64,000 bases of DNA from Botryococcus braunii (GCA_002005505.1 KV908445.1:1-64000); one strand, 5' to 3'. Shown: positions 30,179 through 42,545, counted from the first letter of the stretch. Numbers and translations: made by a program. Notes: a model not told the origin generated them from the letters alone.

Positions 30179-33100
30179 TTATTTCATTCCTGCCATCTCC
30201 CTGAACTTAACAAATGAGGCTTTTGGTAGAATTTTGGTGAACATATCAGCAACATTTTCTGATGTGTGGATGTATTGAGGATTAATGTTCCCCTTGACCA
30301 CTTCACCCCTGACTCTGTGATAGCGGACTCCAATGTGCTTCGTCCTGGGTGAAATGGGTATGCCTCTAATGTTGGCCAGGGCTCCAGTACTATCTGAGAG
30401 TATGACTGCAGCTCCCAAATCCTCTCCAACATCCTGCACCAACTTGGACAGCCAAAGTGCCTCCTGGACACCAGTGCTCATTGCTATGAATTCAGCCTCA
30501 ACAGTTGACAGGGCAGCCAGCTTTTGGAGTTTGCTACCCCAAGAGATAGCCGTGCCATCAGACAGGAAGATAAAACCAGAGGTGGATCTGTATCCATCCA
30601 GATCCCCTGCAAAGTCTGAATCAACATATCCTATGATCCCTCCCTTGCTCCTTTCCCATTTGAGACCTAACTCCTTGGTCCCTGACAGATACTGGAGCAG
30701 ATGAATCCCAGCCCCCCAGTGAATAGTAGTCGGGGAGTTTGAGAATCTTGCCAGGAGAGAAGCAGAGTAAGAAATGTCTGGTCTGGTAGTGTTTGACAAG
30801 TAAAGAACACCCCCAACCAGTTCCCTATATCTGTTGTTTTGGGGAAGTGGTTTGCCTTCTCCCTTTTTGAGTTTCATTGATCTATCGAGGGGAGTAGATT
30901 TGGGCTTGTCCCCTTTTAAGTCGAAACTCTCAAGCATGTCACTGATCAATTTCTCGTTTGAGAGTGTAATTGACAACAAAGCACCTTTTGCATCTCTCTC
31001 TTGTTTTATTTGCATGCCTAGAAAGTGTTTTGCCTCCCCTAAGTCCTTTATGCTGAAATGACTGGACATAAGTGATTTGACTTCTGTTATGACAGACATG
31101 CTCTGTGATAGTAATAGTATGTCATCAACATACAGCAGAAGATAGACTACAGACCCCTCTGACTTGTTCAGGATGAATAGGGATGGATCAGCATCTGAAA
31201 TAGTAAAACCTGAACTCACAAGGACATGGCTGATAGTGTCATACCAAGCCTTGGGCGCCTGCTTGAGCCCATAGAGGGCCTTGTGCAGCTTGCAAACAGT
31301 ATTGGGTCCACCTACATGAAAACCCTCTGGTTGCTGCACATAAATTTCCTCTGCTAATTTCCCATGTAGGAAGGCTGTACTGACGTCCATCTGATGCACA
31401 TGCATGTCCCTGTTCACAGCCTTCGCCAACAGGTACCTTAGTGTGGTATGTTTAGACACAGGGGCATAGACTTCAGTGTAATCTATGCCATATATCTGTT
31501 TGAAACCCTTTGCTACCAGTCTTGCTTTAAATCTATCCACCTCCCCTGTTTCAGTGAGTTTTATTTTGTAGACCCATTTGACAGGGAGGGCCTTTTTGCG
31601 TTGTGCATCTGAAACTTCCACATATGTCCAGGTGCAAAGAGCAGAGAGAGACTGCATTTCATCTTTCATGGCATCCAACCATTTTTCAGCTTCAGGAGAG
31701 TTGATAGCTTGAAAGTAAGTGACAGGTTCAACATATATTGTGTCTTTTTGGACTTGAACATATCCAAGGAAAGAGGTTTGGGTTTCAGTAGTGTGTGCAC
31801 CAGACCACCAGGGATGTGTTTCTGTATTTTTCCTGTTCCTAACTGGATACTTACCGCTGAAGCCACCTGCTGGAGGCTTAGGGACCACATCCTGGTCTAC
31901 TCCAGGTTCTAATTAGGGGTCTGGGACACTCCCCCCACTCATTTCATGGATAGTCGCTTGTGGAACACCCTTAAGTGGGCGCGGACTTGCAGCACTTGTG
32001 TAACAGGGTTCTGGATCTAAAGCGTCCGTACTTCCCGCGGCTGCACTTTTACCATGCTTAGTCCCACTAGGATCAAGACCAGAGTGATCCTGATCCTTTC
32101 CCGTTTGCTCTCCAGCACTAACTAGTGTAGTACCCTGATCTAGCTCTAAGCTAATTTCTGGGATATCTAATGCAGAAGAGACATCAGGCATTTGCTCAGT
32201 GGTATCACCATTATCAGAATGACCATCTTCTGAGTCAGAATCAGAGACACTCACTAGTGATGGGCAAGTGTCATCCTCCTCGTCTTCAGCCAGTGCTTCA
32301 GGCAGATCATGAACAGCATGTTCAGAGAATTTGACATATTCTCTGCAGTAAACATCAATCTTTCCATCAACAAGAACTTTGTAGTTCTTGCTAAGGCCAT
32401 CATAACCTACAAAGATACCCTCAGCACTGACAGGCTCAAATTTCCCTCCCCTCTTTGACTTAGGAAGAAGGAGAAAACATTTGGAGCCAAAGATTCTGAG
32501 ATGTGAAACATTGGGAGCCTTTCCATGCATCATTTCAAATGGGGTTTTGCTCAAGTGCTTAACAGGAGACATATTTCTAACATAATTTGAAGTAAGAAGA
32601 GCTTCACCCCAGTTTTCAGATGATAAACCTGAGGCAGCTAGCAAACACCTTGCTTTCTCCTGTAGCGTACGGTTGAGCCTCTCTATTTTCCCATTCTGCT
32701 GATGTGCATATGGGGCAGTCTTCTGGTGAACTGCCCCATGCTCCCTACAGAATCTGAACAACCCATTGAACTCAGTACCATTATCTGTTCTGATAAATTG
32801 TACTTTACAGTCTTGCTGGTTTTGCAAAGCTGTGAGAATGTATGTAGCTTCTTTTGCAGCATCACTCTTAGATTTAATCAGAACAACAAATGAGTACTCT
32901 GTGAACTCATCCAAAATGACAAGGGCATACTTGTATCCTTCAGGAGTTTCAGGATCTATGGGGCCCATAAGGTCCATGTGAATGACTTCAAGAGGTTTTG
33001 AACAAGTATTTTGGGTTGATTTAAATGGTGAGGCTGTCTGCCTCCCATGCATACAGGCATCGCAAGTACCTTGATGACCAATGCACTTGGATAGGTCACC

Positions 33101-35407
33101 TGATGGGAGTTTTAAGCCTTCTACCATTTTCTCCCTGCTCAACCTTTGCAAGTTTTGAGCAGAGAGATGACCAAAACGCTGATGCCATATGTTTACCAGA
33201 TCTACATCCACCTTTGTATGGTTGCACTGTGTCTTTTCATTTGACACTGGTAGGGAAACACTGTTTTGTATAGAAAGGTCTGTGAGCCACTGATAATGGT
33301 ATACATGTTCAGCAATGCCCACAAGATCACCATTTGAATCTGTAAGGTGACAGTGAATGCCATTTATATGAACATCTAACCCATCATGATAGGCCTTACC
33401 TACAGACAATAAACGCTTTTTAGCTGAGGGTACATGTTTAACATTGTACATGTAAAGAGAGTTTCCTGTTTCCAGGAAGACCTGCACAGTACCCTCACCA
33501 ATGATTTCCTCCCTACCACCATTTGCTACTATCAGGATATCTGGTTTATCATACTTGACATAATTCATCATATTCTCACATTCAGGGGAAATATGATCTG
33601 TTGAACCAGAATCTAACAGCCAACCAGAAATAGAGGGTTCAGAGCAAACTGTATATAGCTGTGTGCAGTGGCTCTGCTTTGGTGGAGAAGCAAAGCTAAC
33701 TCTCTTCCCCTCCAACTTTGGGCAGGTCTCTATGCTGTGTCCATCCTGCTTGCAGTACCTGCAAAATGGTAAAGGCCTCCCTATCTGTTGGAAGGCTGTT
33801 TTACCACTCTGCCCACCACCACCTTGATTAGCACCTTTCTCTACAGCATTTGAAGTAGGAGAATTTGGTGCCTTATACTTAGGGTTGTAACCTTGACCAG
33901 GAGAGGACTTCTGGTTAAAGGTGTTGTTTTTAGGTGGTGGGGTTTGGAGTTTCTTATTCACTATCTGCATATGTGCCAGCTCTAAAGAGTGTTGTAGCAG
34001 ATTCACATCAGGATTGGACACTATAATAGATTGTTGAACCTGCTTATGTATATTATACTCCTCAGGGAGTCCATTTAAAAGCATAGTGCAGAGGGAGAGG
34101 TCACTGAACTCATGTCCTAAGCTTTTAATTGTGTTGGCTATTTTTCTACCCCTTAACACATATGAGGAAGGTTTCTCATTTGTATGCATCTTGAAGGTGC
34201 GGGACTCTTCCTGGAGAGATATGATTTTGCCATTTGCTTTTGTAACAAATAAGGCCATCAAGTAGTCCCACATAGAGTAGGCAGACAAATGATCAGAGAT
34301 TTGTATTTGATACTCCTCTGAACAAGACGGTGTTATAATGCTCTGGGCCTTATAATCATCTAAATAACCTCTCATGTCATGAAGAATACAGTATTCTACC
34401 CCCATCTCTATAAGCATTGCATGAACATATCTAGACCATATGACCCAGTTATCATCATTAAGTTTCAGGGGCTCTTTGGAGTAAGCCTTTGAGAAGGAGA
34501 ATTGAACTTCATGAAGGGATACCCACTGTAACCATAGGGGTTGGAATTCACCATACCCCAACTGCCAGGTACACCACTAAACAAGGGAGGGCCTGAGGAA
34601 GAACCCCCTGGTGGATTTGGAGGCTAGCCACCACCTCCTGGTGGACCACTATAAGGAGGCCCACCACCTGGTGGAGGTGGAGGAGGTGGGGCAGACACTT
34701 GTGCCGTTGACTGTGCAGCAGTTCCCTGTGTAGCACTCACACTTTGAACAGTTGGTGCAATAGAGTTTAAAATTGTAGATATTGGCAAACTGATTGGCAT
34801 TGTGCCACCAGTTGCCAAGGGAACATGCACTACTGTAGTACCTGATGCTGTACTTGGCTGATTTATGTTTCCTGAAAGCAGCATAATACCTGTGTGTGGT
34901 ACACTTGTCATGAATGAGGAAACATTGACTGGTGCACCTGCCAGTGGTGCACTAGGTACAGGTAAGTGTGTAGGCCTCACTGGCATCCTGACTGAAGTCC
35001 TAGGTATCCCAAACAAAGGGCTTAAGACAGGTCTAGAGGCAGGCAAATTTGTTTGAAAGCCTAGCACTCTAGAAGACATAGGGGCAGGAGATGCAGCAGC
35101 TTGCTGAGCAGGTACAAAGGTACCAAGGTTGTCTCGTCTTGAGAAAGCAGGGTTTAGAGGTATGTTTTGAGTCTGTGGATCATATCCCCATGCTTCCCAT
35201 TCTGAGTCTCCCTGTGGTCTTTGTAGACCCTCATCAGTTTGCTGCTGCATTCCATTGAGGACCCCTGTAACATGTGACACAGAATCATCAGTGACTAGCT
35301 TCTGCATCATAGGTAGGATTCCTAAAGACATTCCTGCCCATTGGGCTGGCAGGTTCTATCTCAATACTGACATTGAATCCTTCATCTTGTGATTCTGTCT
35401 GTGACAT
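30179..35407 (-). pseudogene. A3 gag-pol, copia type, inactivated
   Basis: Same domain order as A1/A2, starting at ATG 35407 (MSQTESQDEG). Lesions seen by comparison: a 1-bp insertion near 35297 in gag, a TGG-to-TAG nonsense at 34624-34626 in the Pro/Gly-rich part of Gag, the gag/pol frame difference shared with A2, and a CAA-to-TAA nonsense at 31913-31915 between integrase and reverse transcriptase. The frame is otherwise open from 34561 to 31913 and 31888 to 30179, with protease, integrase, YVDD and RNase H motifs intact. Confidence 0.9.
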
Positions 35408-35758
35408 TATTCCAGAAGCCTTGACGGGCAACTGGCAAAGAAAGATTAAAAGGAAAACAAACTTGCTTGCACTTTAAACAGATATTCCACAACCACCAGA
35501 TCCCAACAGCCAATACATCCAATTGTCTCTCACTACTGGATCAACACAAGTGCCTTTCCAGCGAGACAATCCAGCAACCCGAAGTTCCAAGCGATCGTTC
35601 AACCCAAGACACTACAAACAACTACGTTGAAAGCAGAGAAATGGGCGAGAATTTCTGGAGACTTGCTGAAGCTTGCAAATAGTTGTATGCGTATTATTCT
35701 CCTCGCTGCTGGCGGGAGCAGTGACCAGTATCGACACCAAACGGTGTCGCCGATACCA

Positions 35759-36215
35759 TATTCGATTATTTGATGTCAATTTGATCAAAAACAGTTTCAG
35801 GATTCCTGCATAGCAAGCGACAGCTGAGTTAATGCAGGCAAAGGACGGTGCCAAACGGAAATACAGAGGTCCGACTTGAGGCACCGGAGACAGCAATCGA
35901 ATGTCTTTTACATATATCAAACTATACAATAAAGCTCGAAACAACTAAACACACCTGCATAGCAAGCGACAGCTGAGTTAATGCAGGCAAAGGACGGTGC
36001 CAAACGGAAATACAGAGGTCCGACTTGAGGCACCGGAGACAGCAATCGAATGTCTGAGGATACGACTCTGTCTCTACCCCTTTATCCACCTAGAATCGTT
36101 GTTCCGTGCAAAACAGATTCCTATTGACAGAATACTACTTGCCAGAATGCTATGTGCCGCGTCGATCGGCCCAGTCGATCAGCTCCGTCGACACTTATGG
36201 ACAGAAATACTTCTA
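35759..36215 (-). repeat. A3 5' LTR, truncated at its outer end
   Basis: Begins on the minus strand at TAGAAGTATTTCTG instead of TGTTGGC and ends at the primer site. The target duplication GGCTC follows immediately. Confidence 0.85.
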
Positions 36216-36679
36216 GGCTCTCACGACAAAAGGTCCCTAATTGGTAATCCAATACATATGATGTGTCCTAGCCAAAACAACTTAAAGGTCCCATATCATG
36301 TACCTAAATCAACACACTGATGTGGCCGCTGGGAATTCGTTTGACTATCCTCGAATACGTATTCGAGGTCCCAAAAAACAATTCCACTGAGTGCCACGAC
36401 GCTGTGTGAGTCAATGCAAAGTTATCCAAACCTCTACGTGAAGTCACGTGAAGGATACTGAAGGCTGTCATAGAATTATGTGGCTTCACAGCCAAGTTCC
36501 TAGGACTAGCTGGAGGACATATGCAGTAGTTTACACCTAAGGCACAACAGTGTTGTGCCGTCCAGGTCAGCCTGGCATGAACGAAGTTTTGCCTAGGATG
36601 AGTCAGAAGAATACCTCTGAATAAGTCCAACAGTAATGCTCCGTAGGTTATTACCTGATCTAGGACATTACCTACAACA
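36216..36679 (-). mobile_element. C2: family C LTR, 5' part
   Basis: Minus-strand LTR start TGTTGTAGG at 36679. U3 contains the 20-bp palindrome CCTCGAATACGTATTCGAGG (36351-36370). Interrupted by A3 at GGCTC. Confidence 0.85.
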
Positions 36680-36919
36680 CAACCCAATCAGGAACCTGCC
36701 TACATGTTCACGAAACATACTCAGCAAGGTCAAGGGCCCCATTTTATTGAGCTAGTTCCACCAGCACCTTTTAATTAGTGACACTGTCCTTATGGCCTTT
36801 CACAAACATGACACAGTGCTAAACATCATACATGTGCGATACCACATGTAGTGATTGCCCGTACGGAAACGCGTGACATAGGAATAAGAATTGACTTACT
36901 ACAGAGACAGCACACTACA
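36680..36919. other. no gene seen
   Basis: 240 bp between the C2 LTR start and the D 5' LTR. No feature beyond CTACA at 36915-36919, the possible D target duplication. Confidence 0.5.
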
Positions 36920-37119
36920 TGTTACATTTCTTGACTTATTGGGAGTATGCCTTCCTCTTGAACAGACATGAACTCTTAGAGAGATTAGACAAACAATGGT
37001 ATGAACAAAGACATACATGAGACGACTAGAATTATTGATCATAGAGGGCTGTGATTAATCACAGTGAAGTGTTATCAATTGATGTCGTCCGTTATTCGCA
37101 CGGGGTTGCCAGATCAACG

Positions 37120-39483
37120 AGAAAAACTCATTGGATGCTCATGAGACCATGGAGTACGTCGAGCGCCCCTGGGGCAAGAAGGTGATTCCAGTGCATTGGA
37201 TCTACTCTGCCAAGGTTGATAACTTTGGCAATGTCCTTAGATTCAAAGCACGTCTAGTTTCCCAGGGATGTCGTCAAATCCCTGGAGAAGCTGTTGATGA
37301 AGTGTTCGCCCCAACTAGTAGCTTGGCTGCTAGACGAGTGATTCTGAGTGTGGCTGCCCAGCGGGATTATGAGATCTATCAAGTCGACATCACGACGGCG
37401 TTCTTGAGTGGCGACTTAGAAGAGGAGGTGTATGTAACACAACCTCCTGGCTTTGAAAATGGTGATCCTCTCGTGGTTTGCAAGCTTAACAAAGCCCTTT
37501 ATGGGTTGAAGCAGTCCGCTCGTGCTTGGCACACGAAGCTGGATGCCGAGATGAGTGCACTGGGCTTTGTTACTTGTAGAACCGATGCCGGAGTGTCTGT
37601 GAGAAAGAGTGAGGGTGAGAAGCCTCTTCTTATTCTTGTCTATGTTGATGATTTGCTCATCATCAGCAAAGATCTCAGCCTAGTGGAATGGTTCAAAGAG
37701 CTCCTAATGGGCAATTCATGACCTAGAAGAGCAATTCACCATTCAAGACCTAGGTGAGGTCAAAGATTTCTTGGGTTGCCAAGTCCGTCGCAACTGACAG
37801 GACAGTTGCATCCTCCATCAGTTGCAGTCTCCATCAGTTGCATCCCAAAGATTGAGGCTCTGCTGGAGAAATTCGGTGTGAGTGGCAGCGGAAGAGTAGT
37901 GGATACTCCCCTGCAAAAGGATTTTGTCCCCACTCAGATGCCCTTCGTTGAGGATGAGCGTGATGGTTCGGGTGCTGGTGTCCCTTAGATCCAGCTCACA
38001 GGTATTGTGAGCTTATTGGGTCACTGTTGTATATAGCCAATACAACACGACCTGATATTGCACAAGCTGTGGGTTTTCTCTCGAGCGCTATAGGTGTAAT
38101 CCTACCACTGCTTACTGGAACGCAGCAATGCGTGTATTGCACTACCTCAAGGATACGAAGGACAAGGGGTACTAGGTGGCAACTCCAGTGTAGTCTTGAA
38201 GGTTATGTCGATGTCGATTTTACTGGTGACCTAGACAGTAGATTCCATACGTCTGGGTATGTAATCTATGTCTTCGGCGGTGCTGTGTCGTGGACCAGCA
38301 AGAAGCAAAACTCTGTGGCTACCTCAACTTTGGAGGCAGAGTTCATAGCTTCTAGCCTTGCCATCAAGGAGGCCAGCTGGTTGAGGTCCTTCTTGTAGGA
38401 GATTGGAGAGTGTTGTAGGTAATGACCTAGATCAGGTAATAACCTAGGGAGCATTACTGTTGGACTTATTCAGAGGTATTCTTCTGACTCATCCTAGGCA
38501 AAACAGTCGTGCATGCCAGGCTGCCCTGCGCGGCACGAAACAGTTGTGCCTTAGGTGTAAACTACTGCATATGTCTTCGAGCTAGTCCTAGGAACTTGGC
38601 TGTGAAGCGACATAATTCTATGACAGACTTCAGTCTCCTTCACGTGACTTCACGTAGAGGTTTGGATAACTTTGCATTGACTCACACAGCGTCGTGGCAC
38701 TCAGTGCAATTGTTTTTTGGGACCTCGAATACGTATTCGAGGATAGTCAAACTAATTCCCAGCGGCCACATCAGTGTGTTGATTTAGGTACATGATATGG
38801 GACCTTTAAGTTGTTTTGGCTAGGACACATCATATGTATTGGATTACCAATTAGGGACCTTTTGTCGTGAGAGCCCTTATGGGACTCATCTTTTATCAAG
38901 TCCCTTGGGCGCCAAACACGGTCGAGTATTTAATTGCTGGACGCGACAGCCTCGGCATTCTTTGGTTGGCCTCTACGAGCCACGTCCGAGCGTCCTGTTC
39001 GAAGTGAAGCAAATTGCACTTGTATTCTGCTTGTAATATTATTGCATTTGCTGTTGGAATAGTAGAACGTGTTTGGTAGCAGCAGTGATTAGCGCTCCCC
39101 ACCATTCGACTGATTCGAACCTGTCGTCGCGCCAGGGTGTGTTGAGAATCGAGGCTTGCTGAACCTCCGTCACGAATACTTAACACCTCTGTTGTGGACA
39201 TTACAGGTGTTCTCTCTGCCCATAACCTCTCACAGAGAGCCTCCCTGGTCTGTCAAAATTTACATTGACAACCAAAGGTGTATCCAAAACCTTACGAACC
39301 CTGTGAACTCTTAAGTTCACAAAGCACATTGCTGTGCACTTTCACTATGCACGTGAGGCGATCAAATTGGGCCAAGTTGATGTCCAGTATGTGGAGTCAG
39401 CGAAGAATCGTGCAGACGTGATGACCAAACCCCTGGTTGGTCCAGTGTTTAGGAAGCATGGTGATGCTCTGTATCAAGAGTGA
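37120..39483 (+). pseudogene. D reverse transcriptase-RNase H remnant
   Basis: Opens with NSLDAHETMEYVERP, the region of RT just after integrase in copia Pol, and keeps KVIPVHWIYSAKVD, VDITTAFLSGDLEEEVYV, ALYGLKQ and LVYVDDLLIIS. Stops and frame changes follow at 37720, about 37795, 37987 and in 38090-38170. RNase H motifs continue (LEGYVDVDFTGDLD, ATSTLEAEFIASS) up to the solo LTR, and the last part resumes after it (HFHYAREAIKLGQVDVQYVE .. stop near 39483). Similar to element E but not the same family. Confidence 0.85.
38411..39234 (+). mobile_element. C3: complete solo LTR of family C, short form (824 bp)
   Basis: TGTTGTAGG..CTCTCACA with the 5-bp duplication GAGAG on both sides (38406-38410, 39235-39239), inserted in the RNase H region of D. 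U3 palindrome CCTCGAATACGTATTCGAGG, TATA-like TATTTAAT at 38927-38934, single intronless leader 38957-39206, U5 end with GCCCATAACC at 39218-39227. This is the only complete C LTR here and defines the short form. Confidence 0.92.
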
Positions 39484-39496
39484 AGACAAGGGGAAG

Positions 39497-40266
39497 TGTT
39501 ACATTTCGTGAGTTATAGGGAGTATGCCCTCCTCTTGAACAGACATGAACTCTTACAGAGAACAGACAAACAAGACAAACAATGGTATGAACAAAGACAT
39601 ACATGAGACGACTAGAATTACTGATCACAGAGGGCTGTGATTAATCATAGTGAAGTGTTATCAATTGAAGTCGTATGTTATTCGCACGTGGTTGCCAGAT
39701 CAACGCGTGATCTTGCAACGCAGGTATTAAGGCTAGACGGCGGGATGAATGAGCACTTGCATCACCAATTATTGGTTTGCATGTGAACATAGCAAGGCTT
39801 CTTCTCATCGGTGTAACGCAGCCGCTCATAGTTGCCCAGCTGAATAATCTGCTCTAACTCGCTCCCGTTAGTTGTCGCAGGTGAGGAAGATATTTTCTCT
39901 GTTGTGTATAGAATTGACATCAAGAGACGGCGTATATGTCTTAACTAGTCGACAATTGATTATCTGTATCTTGATCAGTTGCAGAGAAACTCTCTATGTG
40001 TCAAGTTCAGCTAGATAGAGATCGTGAGCAATCTATGCTAGTATAAAGCAGGCATTTAGCTTGAATAAAGACAAATGCTTAAGCCTTCAAAGGCTCTAGA
40101 TGTAATGACTTGCTTAGCATCACCAATTAATGATTTGCATGTGAACATAGCAAGACTTCTTGTCATCGGCGTAAGGCAGCCGCTCATAGTTGGCCAGCTG
40201 AATAACCTGCTCTAACTCTTCCCGTTCGTTGTCGCAGGTCACAATGCCCATGACCTAAATATAAAA
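39497..40266 (+). repeat. D 3' LTR with duplicated leader
   Basis: Starts TGTTACATTTC. TATA-like TATTAAGG at 39725-39732, leader copy 1 39759-39880 ending CAG then GTGAGG, spacer, leader copy 2 40117-40237 ending CAG then GTCACAATGCCC. U5 holds GCCCATGACC at 40246-40255. The exact 3' end is inferred from the flanking CTACA. Confidence 0.7.
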
Positions 40267-40309
40267 CTACACCATCACTTGATCCGCTGGAAACGACATG
40301 GGAGGTAAC

Positions 40310-41010
40310 TGTAAAAGGTTATGGGCAGTGGCGTGTCCTGTAAGCAAGCAGACAGGTCGTAAGTTCGTGCCTCTCCAGCTACAGTCCTTGACGACTGTCT
40401 GCTCTTTAGACACATGCAACTGCATGAACAAGACTGGCATCCTTATGTGCCCAGTATCTTTCCAAACCAGTTCCGTTACATGTTGATCTGTCAATGAGCA
40501 TCTACACACGGATAAGCTCCTGACGGCTGAAAGCAAGTACCTTCCTATACTCAATCAAGACTCCGTCCCTTAGCTGTTTGGGAGACTTGATTGTCCACTA
40601 AGATGGTTCACTTACAAACAAGCAATCAAACATGAACACATTACCAATACACACCCTGAGTCACCGCACCTGTAAGCAAGCAGACAGGTCGTAAGTTAGT
40701 GCCTCTCCAGCTACAGTCCTTGACGACTGTCTGCTCTTTAGACACATGCAACTGCATGAACAAGACTGGCATCCTTATGTGCCCAGTATCTTTCCAAACC
40801 AGTTGCTCGACTATGCGGTGATCGCAGCTTTAATAGTCCTTTCACACTAACGCGTAATCTAAATCAGATTGTACCTTATGTTCGAAATAGACCTCATCCG
40901 AACGTGTCTTGAGGTACCTTATGTGGATAGTGGACCCGTATCCTAATAATGTACATTTGAAGATCACCTAAAGCACAAGGCATTCTATAATGTATGTTCA
41001 CAACTCAACA
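40310..41010 (-). repeat. E 3' LTR (701 bp)
   Basis: Contains two 135-bp leader copies: R' 40670-40804 followed on the sense strand by GTGCGG, and R'' 40338-40472 followed by GACACGCC and the U5 end. GTACCTTATG words lie in U3. The sense-strand polypurine tract AGGCAAGGGGAAG lies at 41011-41023. Confidence 0.92.
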
Positions 41011-41030
41011 CTTCCCCTTGCCTGCATGCT

Positions 41031-42545
41031 TTATGTGTATCTTCTCAAACCTAGTGAATCACGATGACCAACAAACACGGGCTTAGCAAGTGGCTTGGTC
41101 ATAATGTCAGCCACATTTCGAGCAGATTCTACATAGAGTATATCTACCTGCCCAAGTGCCATAGCTTCCCTAGCATAGTGGAAGCTTACTGCAACATGCT
41201 TTGTGAATTTGGAATAAAGGGGGTTCCGTAAATTGGAAATGCATCCTTGGTTGTCACAGAAAATTTTGACTCTCCAAGGTGCAGCTCCAATCTCTTCCAA
41301 GAAGCCCCTAAGCCAGTTGGCTTCCTTCACACTATGGCCGGCTGCCATAAACTCGGCTTGCACAGTTGAGGTAGCAACTGAGCTCTGCTTCTTGCTTCCC
41401 CAAACCACGGCACTACCATAGACTGATAGAACATAGCCAGTGGTGGAATACCTGTGGTCCAGGTCCCCAGCATAGTTGGCATCAACATAGCCTTCTAGCT
41501 CAGGCCCCTTTCCACCCAGAGTAAGAGCTAATTCTCTCGTATCTCTCAAGTACTTTAGCACTCGAATGGCCTCATTCCAGTGTGAGGTAGTGGGTGTCAT
41601 TCTATACCTTGACAACACTCCAACAGCCTGAGAAATGTCAGGCCGGGTCGTATTGGCAATATATAGCAACGATCCAATCAACTCACAGTACCGATGACCA
41701 GGTGGCAGTGGGGTACCTGCCCCATGTGACAAACCATCTGAGGACTCGGGTCTGCTGCTAGCCACGAAGTCCTTGGACATGGGGGTATCAACCACACGCC
41801 CATCATCAGCAACACCAAACTTTTCCACAAGAGCATCAATCTTGGGAGTGCAACTTATGGAAATAGTGCTCTGAACTCTATTGCGTAGGACCTGACACCC
41901 CAGGAAATCATTCACCTCTCCCAAATCATGGATGGTGAAGTCCTTCTTCAACAACTCTTTCCCCCACTCAATCTCTGCAACCAATCTGGCAACTATGAGA
42001 AGATCATCAACATAAACAAGAATAAAGGACAGGTTGCCATCAGGGGCCCTCCTGATGTATACACCCGCATCACTCTTGCACACACTATACCCCATCACGC
42101 TCAACTTGTCGGTCAAGGTCTTGTGCCAAGCCCGTGGGGCTTGTTTTAGACCGTATAGTGCCTTCCTGAGCTTGCACACAACCCTCGTGTTGCCATTCTC
42201 AAATCCTGGTGGTTGGGTCACATAGACCTCTTCCTCCAACTCTCCATTGAGAAAAGCCGTCTTGATATCCACTTGGTGGATCTCAAGATTCTGTGTGGCA
42301 GCCACTGCCAGCACAGCCCTCCTTGCCCCATAGCTGCTGGTGGGTGCAAATACCTCCCCAACATCTATCCCAGGGATCTGTCTACACCCTTGGGCAACTA
42401 ACCTCGCTTTAAAGCGAGTAACATTCCCATGTGCATCAATTTTAGTGGAGAATATCCAATGGACAGGAATAACTTTTTGTCCATGTGGTCTGTCCACATA
42501 CTCTAGAACCTCATGGGTATCAAGGGAATCCATCTCTTCCCTCAT
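41031..42545 (-). CDS. pol: E Pol C-terminal part (RT-RNase H), 504 aa
   Basis: Reverse transcriptase and RNase H of copia type: KVIPVHWIFSTKID, HQVDIKTAFLNGELEEEVYV, ALYGLKQAPRAWHK, LVYVDDLLIVA, GYVDANYAGDLDHRYSTTGY, AEFMAAGHSVKEA, with a C-terminal VESARNVADIMTKPL. The first residues (MREEMDSLDTHEV) continue the integrase-RT linker of the upstream frame after removing one T from a run of six near 42557. It is therefore the second half of one polyprotein, not an independent gene. Confidence 0.93.
   Translation of the reverse strand: MREEMDSLDTHEVLEYVDRPHGQKVIPVHWIFSTKIDAHGNVTRFKARLVAQGCRQIPGIDVGEVFAPTSSYGARRAVLAVAATQNLEIHQVDIKTAFLNGELEEEVYVTQPPGFENGNTRVVCKLRKALYGLKQAPRAWHKTLTDKLSVMGYSVCKSDAGVYIRRAPDGNLSFILVYVDDLLIVARLVAEIEWGKELLKKDFTIHDLGEVNDFLGCQVLRNRVQSTISISCTPKIDALVEKFGVADDGRVVDTPMSKDFVASSRPESSDGLSHGAGTPLPPGHRYCELIGSLLYIANTTRPDISQAVGVLSRYRMTPTTSHWNEAIRVLKYLRDTRELALTLGGKGPELEGYVDANYAGDLDHRYSTTGYVLSVYGSAVVWGSKKQSSVATSTVQAEFMAAGHSVKEANWLRGFLEEIGAAPWRVKIFCDNQGCISNLRNPLYSKFTKHVAVSFHYAREAMALGQVDILYVESARNVADIMTKPLAKPVFVGHRDSLGLRRYT

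Larger units (their letters stand above)
29125..36215 (-). mobile_element. A3: family A copia element with truncated 5' LTR
   Basis: 3' LTR 29125-29896 is complete. The 5' LTR 35759-36215 has only the last ~457 bp: its first ~315 bp are missing. Both ends are nevertheless flanked by GGCTC (29120-29124 and 36216-36220), and the target matches uninterrupted C sequence near 38876. gag-pol is present but has at least three disabling changes. Confidence 0.88.
36920..40266 (+). mobile_element. D: decayed Ty1/copia element, internally deleted
   Basis: Partial 5' LTR 36920-37119 (TGTTACATTTC..) is joined directly to reverse-transcriptase coding sequence, so gag, protease and integrase are gone. The 3' LTR starts at 39497 after the purine tract GACAAGGGGAAG. 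CTACA flanks both outer ends (36915-36919 and 40267-40271). Split by the solo C LTR at 38411-39234. Confidence 0.75.
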
